The translations under genes were made by a program, and so were the position numbers. The notes below the pieces were generated by a model, which saw only the letters and a list, made by a program, of their open reading frames with translations, was not told the DNA's origin and searched no databases. This document shows, one piece after another, positions 52,145 through 62,284 of a stretch of 64,000 bases of DNA; position 1 is the stretch's first letter; each line of letters begins with the position of its first letter. Source of the DNA: Lepidostoma basale (taxonomy: Eukaryota > Arthropoda > Insecta > Trichoptera > Lepidostomatidae); the NCBI GenBank assembly GCA_022606425.2, contig JAHDVF020000989.1, positions 930,001-994,000 on the forward strand, written 5' to 3'.

Positions 52145-52650
52145 TAGTTATTTGAATTGTGGCCGGTTTACGGTTCAAATGTTGTAAAACGGTTATCATA
52201 TTTCCAGTTCGGACGTGTGACAGTTAGGGAATCGAGCGACATGGAAGCCATGTGCTCGCGCGCGATAAGGGCCGATAACGTTATCAACAAGCGATTGTCC
52301 TCTTGTATATTTACTGTAACATCACCGCATACAGGATGCTCTAAAATTACTCTTGGTTTAAAAATTAATCATTTTTTTCAATGTATTGTAATATTCAAAA
52401 ATGCTGAAATATTATAATATTATAAAATATATAATATTTCAGCATTTTTTAATATTTTATTTCCAGTGATCATAATAATTCTTTTAGTTCGAAATTCTAT
52501 TTCAGAATTTCTAGATTAAGATTGAAGTAATATCAGAAAATCCACTCAAAGCTCCTGAACTACGAAACGCCGTTATAAATTGCAGTTTTCTTTTCATTAT
52601 CGAAAGCTTAGGATCCTTAGACAATGAAAAATTTCGCAAAAGTTCCATTT
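52145..52650. other. No gene; strong AT hairpin
   Basis: AAAATGCTGAAATATTATAA and its complement form a hairpin at 52397-52447. Otherwise nothing recognised. Confidence 0.45.
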
Positions 52651-52659
52651 ATTTCTCTC

Positions 52660-52749
52660 TATTATAGATATTTTTCTCTCGATTATATTTCTCTATATTA
52701 TATTTCTCTCTATTATATATATTTCTCTCTATTATAGACATTTTTCTCA
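52660..52749. repeat. Minisatellite of TTTCTCTCTATTATA type
   Basis: About five degenerate 15-18 bp units of TTTCTCTCTATTATAGA directly upstream of the RTE-A insertion. Confidence 0.75.
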
Positions 52750-52762
52750 TTAGTCTTCCGAA

Positions 52763-54566
52763 AATGTTCTGGAAGGAGGTTAAAAAATCTCGGAACTCCT
52801 AGGAAAGCGGATGTGTTAAAGCAATTCTGGGAGAAGACGGAAGAATGCTGACAGATGATAAGAGTGTACAAGAAAGATGGATGAACTATTTTAAAGAAAT
52901 GTATGGCAGAAACGTAGCAGCTGATATGGATGCCAGAGAAAATGAAAGTGCTGTGAACACAAATGAAGTAAGTAGTACAGAAGAGATAAGCATGAATGAG
53001 ATGAAGAATGCATTGAAAATAATGAAAGGTGGAAAAGCAGTTGGATATGATTGCGTTGCAATAGAGTTTGTCAAGAGTGGTGGCCAGGTGGTTCTTGCAT
53101 GACTTTGTGGACTCCTTAACCAATGTTTGGAGGAGGGGTATACTCCGCTGGACTGGAGGAGAGCAGTTATCATGCCTCTTTACAAGGGTAAGGGAGCCCG
53201 TGTAGACTGTGGGAGCCACAGGGCCATCAGTCTGCTGAGCTCCGTTGGCAAACTATACGGCAGGATACTGATAGAAAGAGTGAGGAAAGTGACATCTGGA
53301 AAGATTTGGGATGTAAAGGAGCCTTCATGAGTGGACGTGGATGCATGGACCAGATTTTCGCACTCCGCAGTCTAACAGAGAAGGTTTTGGCCAAGGACCG
53401 AAAACTTTTCTGTGCGTTTGTGGATCTGCAGAAAGCGTATGACCGAGTTGATAGGAAAAAACTTTGGAAGGTCTTGGCCGAGTATGGAGTGGGCACAAAA
53501 CTGATTCGCGCGGTCGCATCCCTCTATGAGGGAAGCACCGCTTGTATCAGGGTTAATGGGGCTGTCACATCTTGGTTTGACATCACAAAAGGTATCAAAC
53601 AGGGCTGTGTGATGTCCCCGTGGTTGTTCAATCTATACTTGGACAAGTGTATGAAAGAACTTGAAGGCATAGACGCTGGTGCTAAGATGAATTGTTTGTC
53701 AGTCAGCTGTTTGTTATATGCAGACGATGCTGTGTTAATCGCTGACAGTAAAGAAAATTTGCAAGCCTTAGTGTCAAGGATGTATGAGGCATGCAAAAAG
53801 AGTGACTTGGTGATGAATGTGTCTAATTCGAAAGTGATGGTTTTCGAGAAAGAAGAATGTATGACGATTTGTGATATAAGTGTGATGGATGAGAAATTGG
53901 AGCAAGTTACTGAATTTACGTATCTGGGAAGCATGTTTACAAGGGACGGAAAAATGGAGAAAGACATCGAAAGGAGGGTTGGTGCTGGGAATAAAATAAA
54001 TGGCGCACTCAAAGTCATTACTGCAAATAGAAATATATCCACAGAAGCATAGATGGCAGTACACAATGGAGTTCTAGTGCCAACCCTCATGTATGGAAGT
54101 AAAGCTTGGAGCTGGCAAAAGAAGGATGAAAGCAGGATAAACGCCGTAGAAATGAGATCACTAAGAAGAATGTGCGGGAAAACGTTGTATGATAGAATAC
54201 CGAACGATGAAATAAGAAAGAAATGTAAGGCAGATGACTGCATCATGAATAAAATTAAAAAAGGATCCCTGAGATGGTTTGGACATATGGAACGAATGGA
54301 TGAGAGTAGAATGGTTAAAAAGTTGTACACAAGCAGCGTGAGTGGGAAAAGAAGCCGAGGACGACCGAGGAAAACATGGCATGACCAAATTAATCAATTA
54401 CTAAAAGGCGGCCACATTCGAAGTCGGAACAATCGACGTGCGTGCATGGTACGATGTATGGATGTAGAGGAATCTCGAGAGGTATGCCAGGACAGGCCAG
54501 TGTGGCGATCCATCCTCTCTGCCTACCCCTCCGGGGAAATGGCGTGATGGTTAGTTAGTTAGTTAG
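52763..54566 (+). mobile_element. Longest RTE-A LINE copy, 5' truncated, TSD TTAGTCTTCCGAA
   Basis: Flanked by TTAGTCTTCCGAA at 52750-52762 and 54567-54579 (the first four bases could also belong to the tail). It carries most of the RT domain and the whole C-terminal region, then hairpin, GGCGTGATGG and TTAG units. The endonuclease half is missing, as in ordinary 5'-truncated LINE insertions. Divergent from the other RTE-A copies, with SVSGKRSRGRPRKT and GGHIRSRNNRRAC instead of NDVNG and GHVRSRRNRRAC. Confidence 0.9.
52845..54547 (+). pseudogene. RTE-A reverse transcriptase, three lesions
   Basis: Frame blocks in order: VQERWMNYFKEMYGRN, MKGGKAVGYDCVAIE, DWRRAVIMPLYKGKG, HRAISLLSSVGKLYGRILIE, SGRGCMDQIFALRSL, FCAFVDLQKAYDRVDR, GIKQGCVMSPWLFNLYLD, LLYADDAVLIAD (YADD at 53717-53728), YLGSMFTRDGKMEK, KAWSWQKKDESRINAVEMRS, LRWFGHMERM, RSRGRPRKTWHDQINQ and AYPSGEMA. 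These are the RT palm motifs of an RTE-like non-LTR element. Breaks: TGA at 53100-53102, one lost base near 53305 (before GAFMSG), and TAG at 54050-54052 in place of Lys. RNA-templated DNA synthesis is therefore abolished here. Confidence 0.9.
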
Positions 54567-54679
54567 TTAGTCTTCCGAATTATACTTACAGAAGGAAATA
54601 ATGACAAAAGCAATGAACCAGAATTAAAGATATTAACAGACAGACATATACGAGTATCATCCAAAAATAAATAAAACAG

Positions 54680-55205
54680 TTAAAACTAACTAACTAACCA
54701 TCACGCCGTTTCCCCAAGGGGTAGGCAGAAAGAATGGACTGCCACACTTTTCTTTCTTGACATATTTCTCTCGCTTCCTCAACATTCATACATCGTGTCA
54801 TGCACGCGCGTCGATTTCTCTGAATCCTCACATGGCCGACATTCAATATTTGATTTATTTGATCGTGTCACGTTTTCCTCGGTCTTCCTTTATTTCTGGT
54901 TCCATTTACATCATTAACATATAATTTTTTTACTATTCTCTCTTCATTCATTCTTTCCATATGTCCAAACCATCTTAATGATCCTTTCATTATTTTGTTC
55001 ATGACACCATCATTCGCACCGCATTCACTTCTTATATTTTCATTGTACACTCCATCATACAGAGATTATTTACACATTCGTCTAAGCGATCATATTTCTA
55101 CTGCATTTATTCTACTTTCCTCCTTCTTTTGCCAGTTCCATGCTTCGCTTCCATACATAAGGGTCGGTACAAGAACACCATTGTGCACTGCCATTATACT
55201 GATCC
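54680..55205 (-). mobile_element. RTE-A LINE 3' end, TTAG tail
   Basis: CTAA tail at 54684-54699. Minus strand: MAVHNGVLVPTLMYGSEAWN, LRWFGHMERMNEERIVKKLY, VNGTRNKGRPRKT. A frameshift near 55055. Confidence 0.85.
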
Positions 55206-55529
55206 ATTTCGTATAATTGAGCTATCCACAACTGTACCTCCAACAAAATGGAACCACATGCCATACTGCCAATGAAACAATGGCTATTGCGGGACACCCT
55301 TAAGATAATTTTGCGCCATCCTGTATATTACAGCATACATAAGTCTTTCCACTCGGGTTTATATTTATGTTCGATATTTGTACACAGCAGATAAATAAGT
55401 CAAATAAACAATAATAATATTGTTATAAACTTAACTATTTGAATAAATAGCCAATTTAATATATTCAATAGAATTTATGAAAGTTTATTATTTACTGCGC
55501 CCCAGTAAATAATTAACTTTAAATCTTCG
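55206..55529. other. No gene recognised
   Basis: ATATTCTTCGACAATAAAGA-poor, AT-rich sequence with no family assigned. Confidence 0.3.
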
Positions 55530-55845
55530 TCGATGGCCCTACAGCCCATATCGAGCCTTAGCCTCCAGTTTCGTAATGGTTGCTTTTTATGGGGAGAAGT
55601 TATTAGCATCTCGCTCAACCCCCTACCAGGAGGGCCAGGATTTTTCTTCCCTTAGCTGGATGGTTACGATTTTGTGGCGCCAGAAGCTCGCCTTTCACCT
55701 TCTTCTATCTTCTATGGCTGATGGTATTGCCAGTGGCCACATTGCCCGGGCTCGCGGGGCCTAAGAGACCACTCGTGGACGCTAGGAGTAGGACTATTGG
55801 TAGTGTTGCTGATGGAATGCAACTGTGGCATTTCACGGCATTTAA
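55530..55845. repeat. Dispersed repeat Q, copy 2
   Basis: Same order of blocks as 46815-47155, same orientation, several small gaps. Ends GCATTTCACGGCATTTAA. Confidence 0.55.
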
Positions 55846-55929
55846 GTGACTGAATGAACTCTTAATAACTACAAATATTAATCTAATGGGACATATGGGA
55901 TCGAGTGCAGGGCGGACACCACAATCACA

Positions 55930-56248
55930 AGTCAAAAATGAAGACGCTCAGAAATATTTCTAGCAAGACGCTGCAAGAGAGGATAAGGAATACGCGGATA
56001 AGGGTGATATGCGAGGTCGAGGATGTCGTTAGGTGAGGAAGGCAAAGAAGAAGATACTGGTATGCACACGTGAGGAGAATGGATCCATTCAGACTCCCCT
56101 TCATTGTGTTACACGGCCAGCCCCAAGGCAAACGACCCCCGGGTAGACCACCAAAGAGATGGATCGACAGCTGGCAGTCGACTTCGCAAGAGGCCAATTC
56201 CTCTTAAGAAACAGGCCACTAGGCCTACACTAAGAATAAGATTAATTT
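55930..56248 (+). mobile_element. RTE-D LINE C-terminal fragment
   Basis: MKTLRNISSKTLQERIRNTR, IRVICEVEDVVR, then (frame changed) RRRYWYAHVRRMDPFRLPFI and GRPPKRWIDSWQSTSQEAN. Confidence 0.75.
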
Positions 56249-56254
56249 AAGGGA

Positions 56255-56432
56255 ATATTGAGGGTAGGTGCGGTGTGGGAAGACCCCAGATGTCTTGGCT
56301 CGAGAACGTCAAAGAGTGGGCCGGATTCCGAGGGAAGGGGAGTTGTTCTGGCTTGCACAGGACGAAGACGCCTACACCAGAAAGATTGCCGATGTCGGGA
56401 GGACCTGACATGGCACTTTAAGAAGAAGAAGT
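56255..56432 (+). mobile_element. RTE-E LINE 3' end, GAA tail
   Basis: GRCGVGRPQMSWLENVKEWA, then QDEDAYTRKIADVGRT in another frame, TGACATGGCACTTTAAGAAG and a GAA tail. Confidence 0.7.
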
Positions 56433-56459
56433 AAATAATTTATGTAATGTATTCCCCCA

Positions 56460-56718
56460 AAAGAGTCTTCGTCGGCTTGTCTCCATCCACTGCTGGACGT
56501 AAGCCTTTCCACCCTCACGCCATCATTCTCGGTCTCTCGCCAGTGTTCTCCAGGCCCTTCCCGCCGTCCACACAATATCATCGCTCCACCTGGTTGGCTG
56601 TCTCTCGACACTTCTCCGGCCCAACCTTGGCCTCCATTCAGCAACCCTCTGGCTCCATCTTCTATCATCCCGTCGACACACATGAACAGCCCACTGCCAC
56701 TTCATCCTCGCAAATACG
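56460..56718 (-). mobile_element. RTE-type LINE 3' fragment
   Basis: Minus strand: MKWQWAVHVCRRDDRRWSQR, VAEWRPRLGRRSVERQPTRW, SDDIVWTAGRAW. Related to RTE-B/C, but the tail is different. Confidence 0.65.
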
Positions 56719-56837
56719 TATCCCTACATCGGTGACCCTGGTTTTGTTATTATTGTGTATATCTTACTTGTATCTTTAGTTAATTGAAAAATAATTCTGT
56801 AATGCTTTGGACATATTTAAATAAAAAATGAAAATTA

Positions 56838-56922
56838 AATTAAATGCTTCAATTCCATACATAAGCGTTGGAGCCAGAACTCCATTGTGCACCGCCGTTT
56901 CCTTATATGAAAGTAAAAACAA
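56838..56922 (-). mobile_element. Small RTE-A fragment
   Basis: Minus strand TAVHNGVLAPTLMYGIEAFN. Confidence 0.65.
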
Positions 56923-57221
56923 ATCTTGGATGCGTTTGCAATAGATGTGTATCGTCATTTTACCGTTGTTTATATCGCATCAGCTGTTGAATTGCAATTG
57001 TTATTACATTACCTGATAAGTTGGCGATAAGTTCTATGGCCCTGTGGACACGTGAAGAACCTGATAACAAGGAGCCCGGTTCAACACTGACCCGCTCAAC
57101 GAAGATAAGGAACCACGGTACTACTATCAACCACACCACCAGGTTGCTTAGTTAGCTAACTAACTTATAACTTGTATTTCACTTCTTGTTCTTCCAGGTC
57201 ATCCTGCGAGAAAGTGATTTT

Positions 57222-57430
57222 ACGAGAAACCACGAGTGACCCAAAGAGCCATGGAAAGAGCCATGTTGGGAATAAGCCTAAGAGACAGAGTCAGAAATGA
57301 TACGGTGAGAGAAAAAACAAAGGTCACTGACATCATCCACCGGGTGGTGTGAGACAGCAAAGAGAAGTACAGGGTGACCGCAACTACGGTAGAAGGATGA
57401 TCTAAATAGACACGTCGGAATAACCGGAAT
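57222..57430 (+). mobile_element. RTE-C LINE fragment
   Basis: RVTQRAMERAMLGISLRDRV, RNDTVREKTKVTDIIHRV, then a deletion to RWKDDLNRHVGIT-like sequence. Ends without tail. Confidence 0.75.
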
Positions 57431-57594
57431 AAATAAATTACAATCATTTTAGAACTCTATTTTAGTAAGAGAAGGCTCTTGCTTTTGCAAGAATATCTTT
57501 ACAACCAAACAAAATTTTACGCTATAGTAACGTACTAATAAAATATATGTGTTTGTAAAAAAAAGTGAGGTACAGAATAGAGATTGCGTGGACC

Positions 57595-57795
57595 GCATTC
57601 TAAAGCAATTTCAGAAGAAGATACTTGAGGGACCATATAGCCAGAATGGATAGTGACAGACTCGCATATACAGCCGCTTACGAAATCCCCTCCGGACGAT
57701 GCCCAGCTGGAAAACCGCCTAAGAGATAGAAGGACAGCTGGTCCTCATCATCCCAGGAGACAAGATTTCTGTATCACAGAATGTCAGATCTATTA
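57595..57795 (+). mobile_element. RTE-D LINE fragment
   Basis: RRRYLRDHIARMDSDRLAYT, AAYEIPSGRCPAGKPPKR, KDSWSSSSQETR in one frame interrupted by a TAG. Confidence 0.65.
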
Positions 57796-57859
57796 AAAGA
57801 ATAATAATAAGAAGAAGTATTCAATAATATGAGCCAATCTTCTGCAATGACAATCTTAA

Positions 57860-58278
57860 ATTGAGACGGAATAGACATGTTCAGAATAGACGAGAAACTA
57901 CGAGTGACCCAAAGAGCCATGGAAAGAGCCATGTTAGGAATAAACCTAAGAGGCAGAGTCAGAAATGATACGGTGAAAGAAAAAACAAAGGTCACTGACA
58001 TCATCCACCGAGTAGCGACTCTAAAATGGCAATGGGCAGGTCACGTAGCCAGAAGCTTAGATGAAAAATTGACAAGAAGACTGCTGACTTGGAGATCGTG
58101 CAACGGTAAATAAAAGTGCAGGGCGACCGCAACTACGGTGAAAGAATGATCTGAACAGACACGTTAGAATAATCTGAATGCAGTCTGCGCAAGACAGAGT
58201 GACATGGAAGCGAATGGAAGAGGCCTTGGTCCAGGAGTGGACGGGAATAGGCCGAGGAAGAAGAAGAATAAGAAGATA
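57860..58278 (+). mobile_element. RTE-C LINE 3' end, GAA tail
   Basis: RIDEKLRVTQRAMERAMLGI, VTDIIHRVATLKWQWAGHVA, RSLDEKLTRRLLTWRSCNGK, then after a stop QSAQDRVTWKRMEEALVQEW and (GAA)n. Confidence 0.8.
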
Positions 58279-58517
58279 ATTACTACTACTTGAAAATTAG
58301 GAAAATAAAATCAATTTAAACGACGGAAGGACATGTTTGTATTATATTTGTGGTTTTGTTTTCGAATTTCCGATAAAAACACAAATTTGACAGAAAAAAA
58401 TTCAGACACCATTAGCCGGGGATACCAGATATTTGAAATAATTAAATAAAAAATCTAATTCATTTAAATTTTAACATTGTACAATATATCACACTAAATT
58501 AGTCCCCTATGACATCG

Positions 58518-58765
58518 ATTGTCCCCACTTCGAACATGGCCGCCTTTCAGTAATTGATTAATTTGGTCATGCCATGTCTACCTTGGCCTTCCTCGACTTA
58601 TTTTTTCATTCACGCTACTTATAAATATCTTTTTAACTATTCTTCTCTTATTCATTTGTTCCATATGTCCTAACTATCTTAGTGACCCTTTATTAATTTT
58701 ATTTATCACGCATTCATCCGCCTTCTATTCCTTTCTTACTTCATAATTAGATATTCTATCATATT
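58518..58765 (-). mobile_element. RTE-A LINE fragment, no tail
   Basis: Complement of TCGAACATGGCCGCCTTTCA to TATTCTATCATA: minus-strand GRPRxTWHDQINQ, LRxxGHMEQM and KxxDxxINKI region. Similar to the 52763-54566 lineage. Confidence 0.7.
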
Positions 58766-58769
58766 ATTA

Positions 58770-59290
58770 AACGCTAAGGCACTGTGGAATTCCATAGTAA
58801 TATACATGGGAAATTGAAAATAACCTTGTTCAATTCACTAATTATTAAACCTAACCATTATTGAATTTGACCATAGTTTCGATAAAAATGACATAACATT
58901 TCTACATACAGTTAACAATTGCAATAAAATTAAACAAACTTGAAAATTTAGAAATCCTGAAGTCGGTGAAATTGAGTGAAAAAATAATTAATAATCAGAT
59001 TCATCCTTTTACTCCTTTCTCCTTAAATACTTTGTCTACATTCTCCTAAGCTCCCGTTCCAATCAAATGTGAATTAATCATTTATTAATTTTTATATATA
59101 ATAAGTTATGTTTTTCAAATGTATGTTTTTTTCTAAATTACAAAGTTAATTTTTTTTATATAATCATCAAGTATTATTATTATTTAATATTATTTATTAG
59201 TTCTTACTGATAAAAAAATAATTATTAGTACTTATAACAAATAGCCTTGGTAAATTTTTCAATTTGAATTAGAGTATCGAATTTTATATT
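58770..59290. other. No gene recognised
   Basis: Very AT-rich, no frame and no family assigned. Confidence 0.4.
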
Positions 59291-59410
59291 GTTTAGTTTT
59301 TATTATATTTTAACACCTGAAGATGGAGGTATACTCCGAAACATATCGTGTTTTTTTATTTTTTATTTAATAATGAGTGGATTAAACAAAGTTATTTTCA
59401 ATTTTTTAAG
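59291..59410 (+). mobile_element. PLE-P6 terminal repeat fragment
   Basis: TTTTAACACCTGAAGATGG, hammerhead-like core, GTGTTTTTTTATTTTTT, AATAATGAGTGGATTAAAC. Single copy of this family in the window. Confidence 0.6.
59312..59352 (+). ncRNA. Hammerhead-ribozyme-like motif (P6), best formed
   Basis: Stem I strand AACAC (59312-59316), CTGAAGA (59317-59323), unpaired T, stem II GGAG/CTCC around GTATA, GAAAC (59338-59342), AT, ATC (59345-59347), then GTGTT (59348-59352) pairing perfectly with AACAC. Cleavage would fall after C59347. Short stem III (2 bp) is known for PLE hammerheads. The unpaired T before stem II is unusual. Confidence 0.6.
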
Positions 59411-59424
59411 TATATTCTATCTTC

Positions 59425-59535
59425 ATTTGTTTTTCGCACATTCTTCTTAGTGATCTCATTTATGTGGCATTTATCCTACTTTCATCCTTCGTCTGCCAAC
59501 TCCAAACTTTTCTTCTATACATAAGGGTCAACATT
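59425..59535 (-). mobile_element. Small RTE-A fragment
   Basis: Complement of TTTTTCGCACATTCTTCTTA to ATACATAAGGGTCAAC: MRSLRRMCEK and LMYRKSLEWQTKDESR region. Confidence 0.65.
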
Positions 59536-59616
59536 AAGTGTTGTTACAAATTGAAAAATTTGTTCAATTTAAGATATTGAATAATTTAAGCATTTGCCCC
59601 AGAATTTCTTTTGCAG

Positions 59617-59826
59617 AGCTGTTATTCTCAATATCTCCCAAAGGATACAAAGTTTCATGCCTTAAATCATTCCCAAGAAGAGGGCGTTGAGAAATTAAGT
59701 ATCAAAGTCGTTAATTCATTCCATTTTCAAACATCGGTTAAAAGGTCATTATCTGAAATATTTTATTGTAATTTTGGGAATTTAGTGATTTACGATGACG
59801 CCTTGACACAGCAAAGATACCATTAA
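59617..59826 (+). CDS. Possible terminal exon of an unknown gene
   Basis: AATTTCTTTTGCAG ends at 59616 and looks like a 3' splice site. The following frame is open in phase 0 for 69 codons: SCYSQYLPKDTKFHALNHSQ, EEGVEKLSIKVVNSFHFQTS, then VKRSLSEIFYCNFGNLVIYD and a TAA. AATAAA occurs at 59846 and 59860. The sequence matches no mobile family here and I do not recognise the protein. A chance frame is possible. Confidence 0.35.
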   Translation, partial: SCYSQYLPKDTKFHALNHSQEEGVEKLSIKVVNSFHFQTSVKRSLSEIFYCNFGNLVIYDDALTQQRYH

Positions 59827-59829
59827 ATT

Positions 59830-60014
59830 TGTCATAATAATACGGAAATAAACAGCCAATAAATCATATTTCGTTGACTCGTGAAACCCTATGTGAAAGG
59901 CGACGATACCTAACCCCACTTAACCTAACCTAACACATCCATTTTTTTGTCATTGCTTCACACAACACGTGCGTCGTTGGCGTCCTTGTCACATTCAAGA
60001 AAACAAAAGATATA
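59830..60014. other. No gene; short CCTAA run
   Basis: Two to three CCTAA units at 59921-59935 only; no telomere array. Confidence 0.4.
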
Positions 60015-60016
60015 CC

Positions 60017-60515
60017 ATTACTAACTAACTAACTAACTAACTAACCATCACGCCGTCTCCCCGTAGGTGTAGGCAGAAAGAATGGAACGCCACACTGTTC
60101 TGTCCTGACATACTTCTCTCGATTCCTCTACATTCATACATCTTGTCATGCACGCACGTCGATTTCTCCGACTCCTCACGTGACCGACATTCAATATTTG
60201 ATTGATTTGATCGTGCCACGCTTTCCTCGGTCTTCCTCTATTTCTAGCTTTGTTCACGCCGTTTACATATAGGTACCTTCTTTACCATTCTGTCATCACT
60301 CATTCTTTCCATTTGTCCAAACCATCTTAATAACCCTTTCCTTATTTTGTTCATAACACTTTCATTCGCACCACATTCACTTCTTATACTTGCATTTGTC
60401 ACTCTATCATATACAGATTTGACACGCATTCGTCTTAGAGATCTCATTTCTACTGCATTTATTCTACTTTTATCCTTCTTTTGCCAGTTCCATGCTTCAC
60501 TTCCATACATACCAT
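60017..60515 (-). mobile_element. RTE-A LINE 3' end, TTAG tail
   Basis: Minus frames: MYGSEAWNWQKKDKSRINAV, ANESVMNKIRKGLLRWFGQM, then ARNRGRPRKAWHDQINQILN and RACMTRCMNVEESREVCQD. Five CTAA units. A frame break near 60255. Confidence 0.9.
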
Positions 60516-60519
60516 TACT

Positions 60520-60625
60520 ACTACCAAATCACATTCCAACAATGTTTCCTACAGACGTAAGAGGAATAGCCATTAGAGCTGAACCTCTGTAAGCCAGAAG
60601 ATCCAAGTCCAAGTCCACCAACTTA
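60520..60625 (+). mobile_element. Jockey-like LINE 3' terminus
   Basis: ACAATGTTTCCTACAGACGT, AGGAATAGCCATTAGAGC, CCAGAAGATCCAAGTCC as at 30395-30455 and 45735-45818. Confidence 0.7.
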
Positions 60626-60644
60626 ATTATAAGAGAATACTTAT

Positions 60645-60858
60645 AATGTCGACCTTCGTGGCAGAGTGGTAAAAGCTCTGACTTCCATACCGAAGGTCCC
60701 TGGTTCGATTCACGGCGATGGCAGTGTGATTGTCACACTGTCTTTGGTCTGGTGTAGAATTCTCGTGACAATGGCGATAGATTGGCTTCCTATCACATGT
60801 CATAAAAATCAATATAAATAAATTGTATACAGTAATTGGGTTCAAACGACCGCTAGTA
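60645..60858 (+). mobile_element. SINE2, tRNA-derived, best copy
   Basis: Box A TGGCAGAGTGG (60659-60669) and box B GGTTCGATTC (60702-60711) in a tRNA-like head, then TGGTGTAGAATTCTCGTGAC, GGCGATAGATTGGC and TTGGGTTCAAACGACC. Acceptor strands do not pair, so it is not a tRNA gene. Confidence 0.75.
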
Positions 60859-61000
60859 ATTGCTTTTTAATTATATAATAACCAAAATAGCCCAAAACAT
60901 AATAAATTTATATTATATAGAATCATTTCAACTACAACTTAATAACAGTAATGCATTAATTAGAATCAGGAAAAAAATTAACCCCCACCACTATCAATTA

Positions 61001-62281
61001 TTAGGTCCTTACATATGAAATTGGCGTTTTGTATGGGAGGAACATAAAGTTGATTTTTTTTAAATATATTTATTTAATCAAAGTATGTACCATTGTTATC
61101 TATGCACTTTTGCCATCTCATAGGTAGTTCATCGATCCATTTACTAAAAAAAAACATTCGGACGGGAATCAATAAAATCTTTGAAGTCGGTTTGGACTGC
61201 CCCATCGGAGTTGAATTTTTTCCCTTGCAAGAAGTTATCCAAATTTCGAAAAAATAGTAATCTGTTGGGGCAAGGTCTGGAGAGTACGGTGGATGTCTTA
61301 GACATTCCAATTGAAGCTCTTCTAATTTGGTAGCCGTCTGTTGTGCAGTATGTGGTCTAGCGTTATCATGAAGCAGCAGTGGCCTAGAGCGATTAACCAG
61401 CCTCGGTTGTTTAGCAGCTAGCTTTTCCATCATAGTTTGCAGTTGCTGACAATAGACATCTGCCGTAATCGTCTGGCCAGATTTAAGAAAACTGTAGTGA
61501 ACGACACCAGCACTAGTCCACCAAGCGCTCACAAGTAACTTTTTTGGAGTCAATTTTCGCTTGGGGCATGGTTTGGCTGGTTCGGCAGGGTTCAGCCATT
61601 GCGATGAGCGCTTCCGATTATCATACAGGATCCACTTTTCATCACAGGTAATGATTCGATTCAAAATCCCTTCATTATTGTGCCGGTTGAGTAATGCAAC
61701 GCAGCAGTCAACGCGCGTTTGTTGATTTGCTTCACTCAATTCGTGAGGTACCCACCTTTCAAGCTTTTTCACCTTCCCAATTTGCTTCAAGTGGATTAAA
61801 ACAGTTTTATCACTAACACCGCAGCCTGCAGCTAACTCGGACGTGGTTTGCGATGGATCCGCTTCAACAATAGCCTTCAATTCTTCATTATCAACTTTGG
61901 TCTCCGGCCGTCCACGGGGCTTGTTCTGCAGGTCGAAATTTCCAGAATGAAAACGTTGGAACCAAAAACGCACTGTGTTTTCTTTTGCGGCACCGTCGCC
62001 ATACACATCATTAATCCTTCGAGCCGTTTCTGCAGCACTGGTGCTACGGTGGAACTCGTACTCGTAAATAACGCGATATTTCAAGTTTTCCATTTTGTAA
62101 ACTGAGTGACGCAAAGAAAAAAAAACAATTGAGGAAAAAACAAATGAATTATAATTTTCGAAACACAAATACTTGAGTAAATAGCTGTATAAATTTGAAT
62201 TTGGAATTCCTAAGCAAAGAGAAGATTTGATATCAAAGTTGCCAGTACGGGAAAATGCCAATTTCATATGTAAGGACCTAA
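61001..62281 (-). mobile_element. Mariner (cecropia type) copy 3, complete, 1281 bp
   Basis: TIRs TTAGGTCCTTACATATGAAA (61001) and its inverse (to 62281) with one mismatch in the first 28 bp; TA on both sides (60999-61000, 62282-62283). It holds a continuous transposase frame. The most complete mobile element in the window. Confidence 0.93.
61074..62093 (-). CDS. Mariner transposase, 339 codons, with a 31-residue out-of-frame segment
   Basis: It would cut and paste the element between TIRs in the nucleus. Start at MENLKYRVIYEYEF (ATG at 62093) as in copy 1; an upstream in-frame ATG lies in the TIR and is not used by the family. Order: paired HTH region (about 1-110), WVPHELSE linker, CDEKW (D1), HDNARPH (D2), SPDLAPTDYYFF (D3, DD34D), C-terminus MRWQKCIDNNGTYFD. 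All three catalytic Asp are present. After DYYFF, one T is missing from a T run (61249-61254), so about 31 residues are read in a wrong frame until an extra T (61146-61154) restores it. That replaces the NLDNFLQGKKFNSDG region and probably disables the protein. Both indels are in homopolymers and could be sequence errors. Confidence 0.9.
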   Translation of the reverse strand: MENLKYRVIYEYEFHRSTSAAETARRINDVYGDGAAKENTVRFWFQRFHSGNFDLQNKPRGRPETKVDNEELKAIVEADPSQTTSELAAGCGVSDKTVLIHLKQIGKVKKLERWVPHELSEANQQTRVDCCVALLNRHNNEGILNRIITCDEKWILYDNRKRSSQWLNPAEPAKPCPKRKLTPKKLLVSAWWTSAGVVHYSFLKSGQTITADVYCQQLQTMMEKLAAKQPRLVNRSRPLLLHDNARPHTAQQTATKLEELQLECLRHPPYSPDLAPTDYYFFEIWITSCKGKNSTPMGQSKPTSKILLIPVRMFFFSKWIDELPMRWQKCIDNNGTYFD

Positions 62282-62284
62282 TAT

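Noticed and set aside
53524..54330. 268-codon minus-strand open frame
   Set aside because: Antisense shadow of the RT frame of the RTE-A copy.
59917..59936. CCTAACCTAAC as interstitial telomere sequence
   Set aside because: Only two to three units, no array.
60648..60720. tRNA gene
   Set aside because: A and B boxes are present but the acceptor and anticodon stems do not pair well, and the same head plus body recurs as SINE2.
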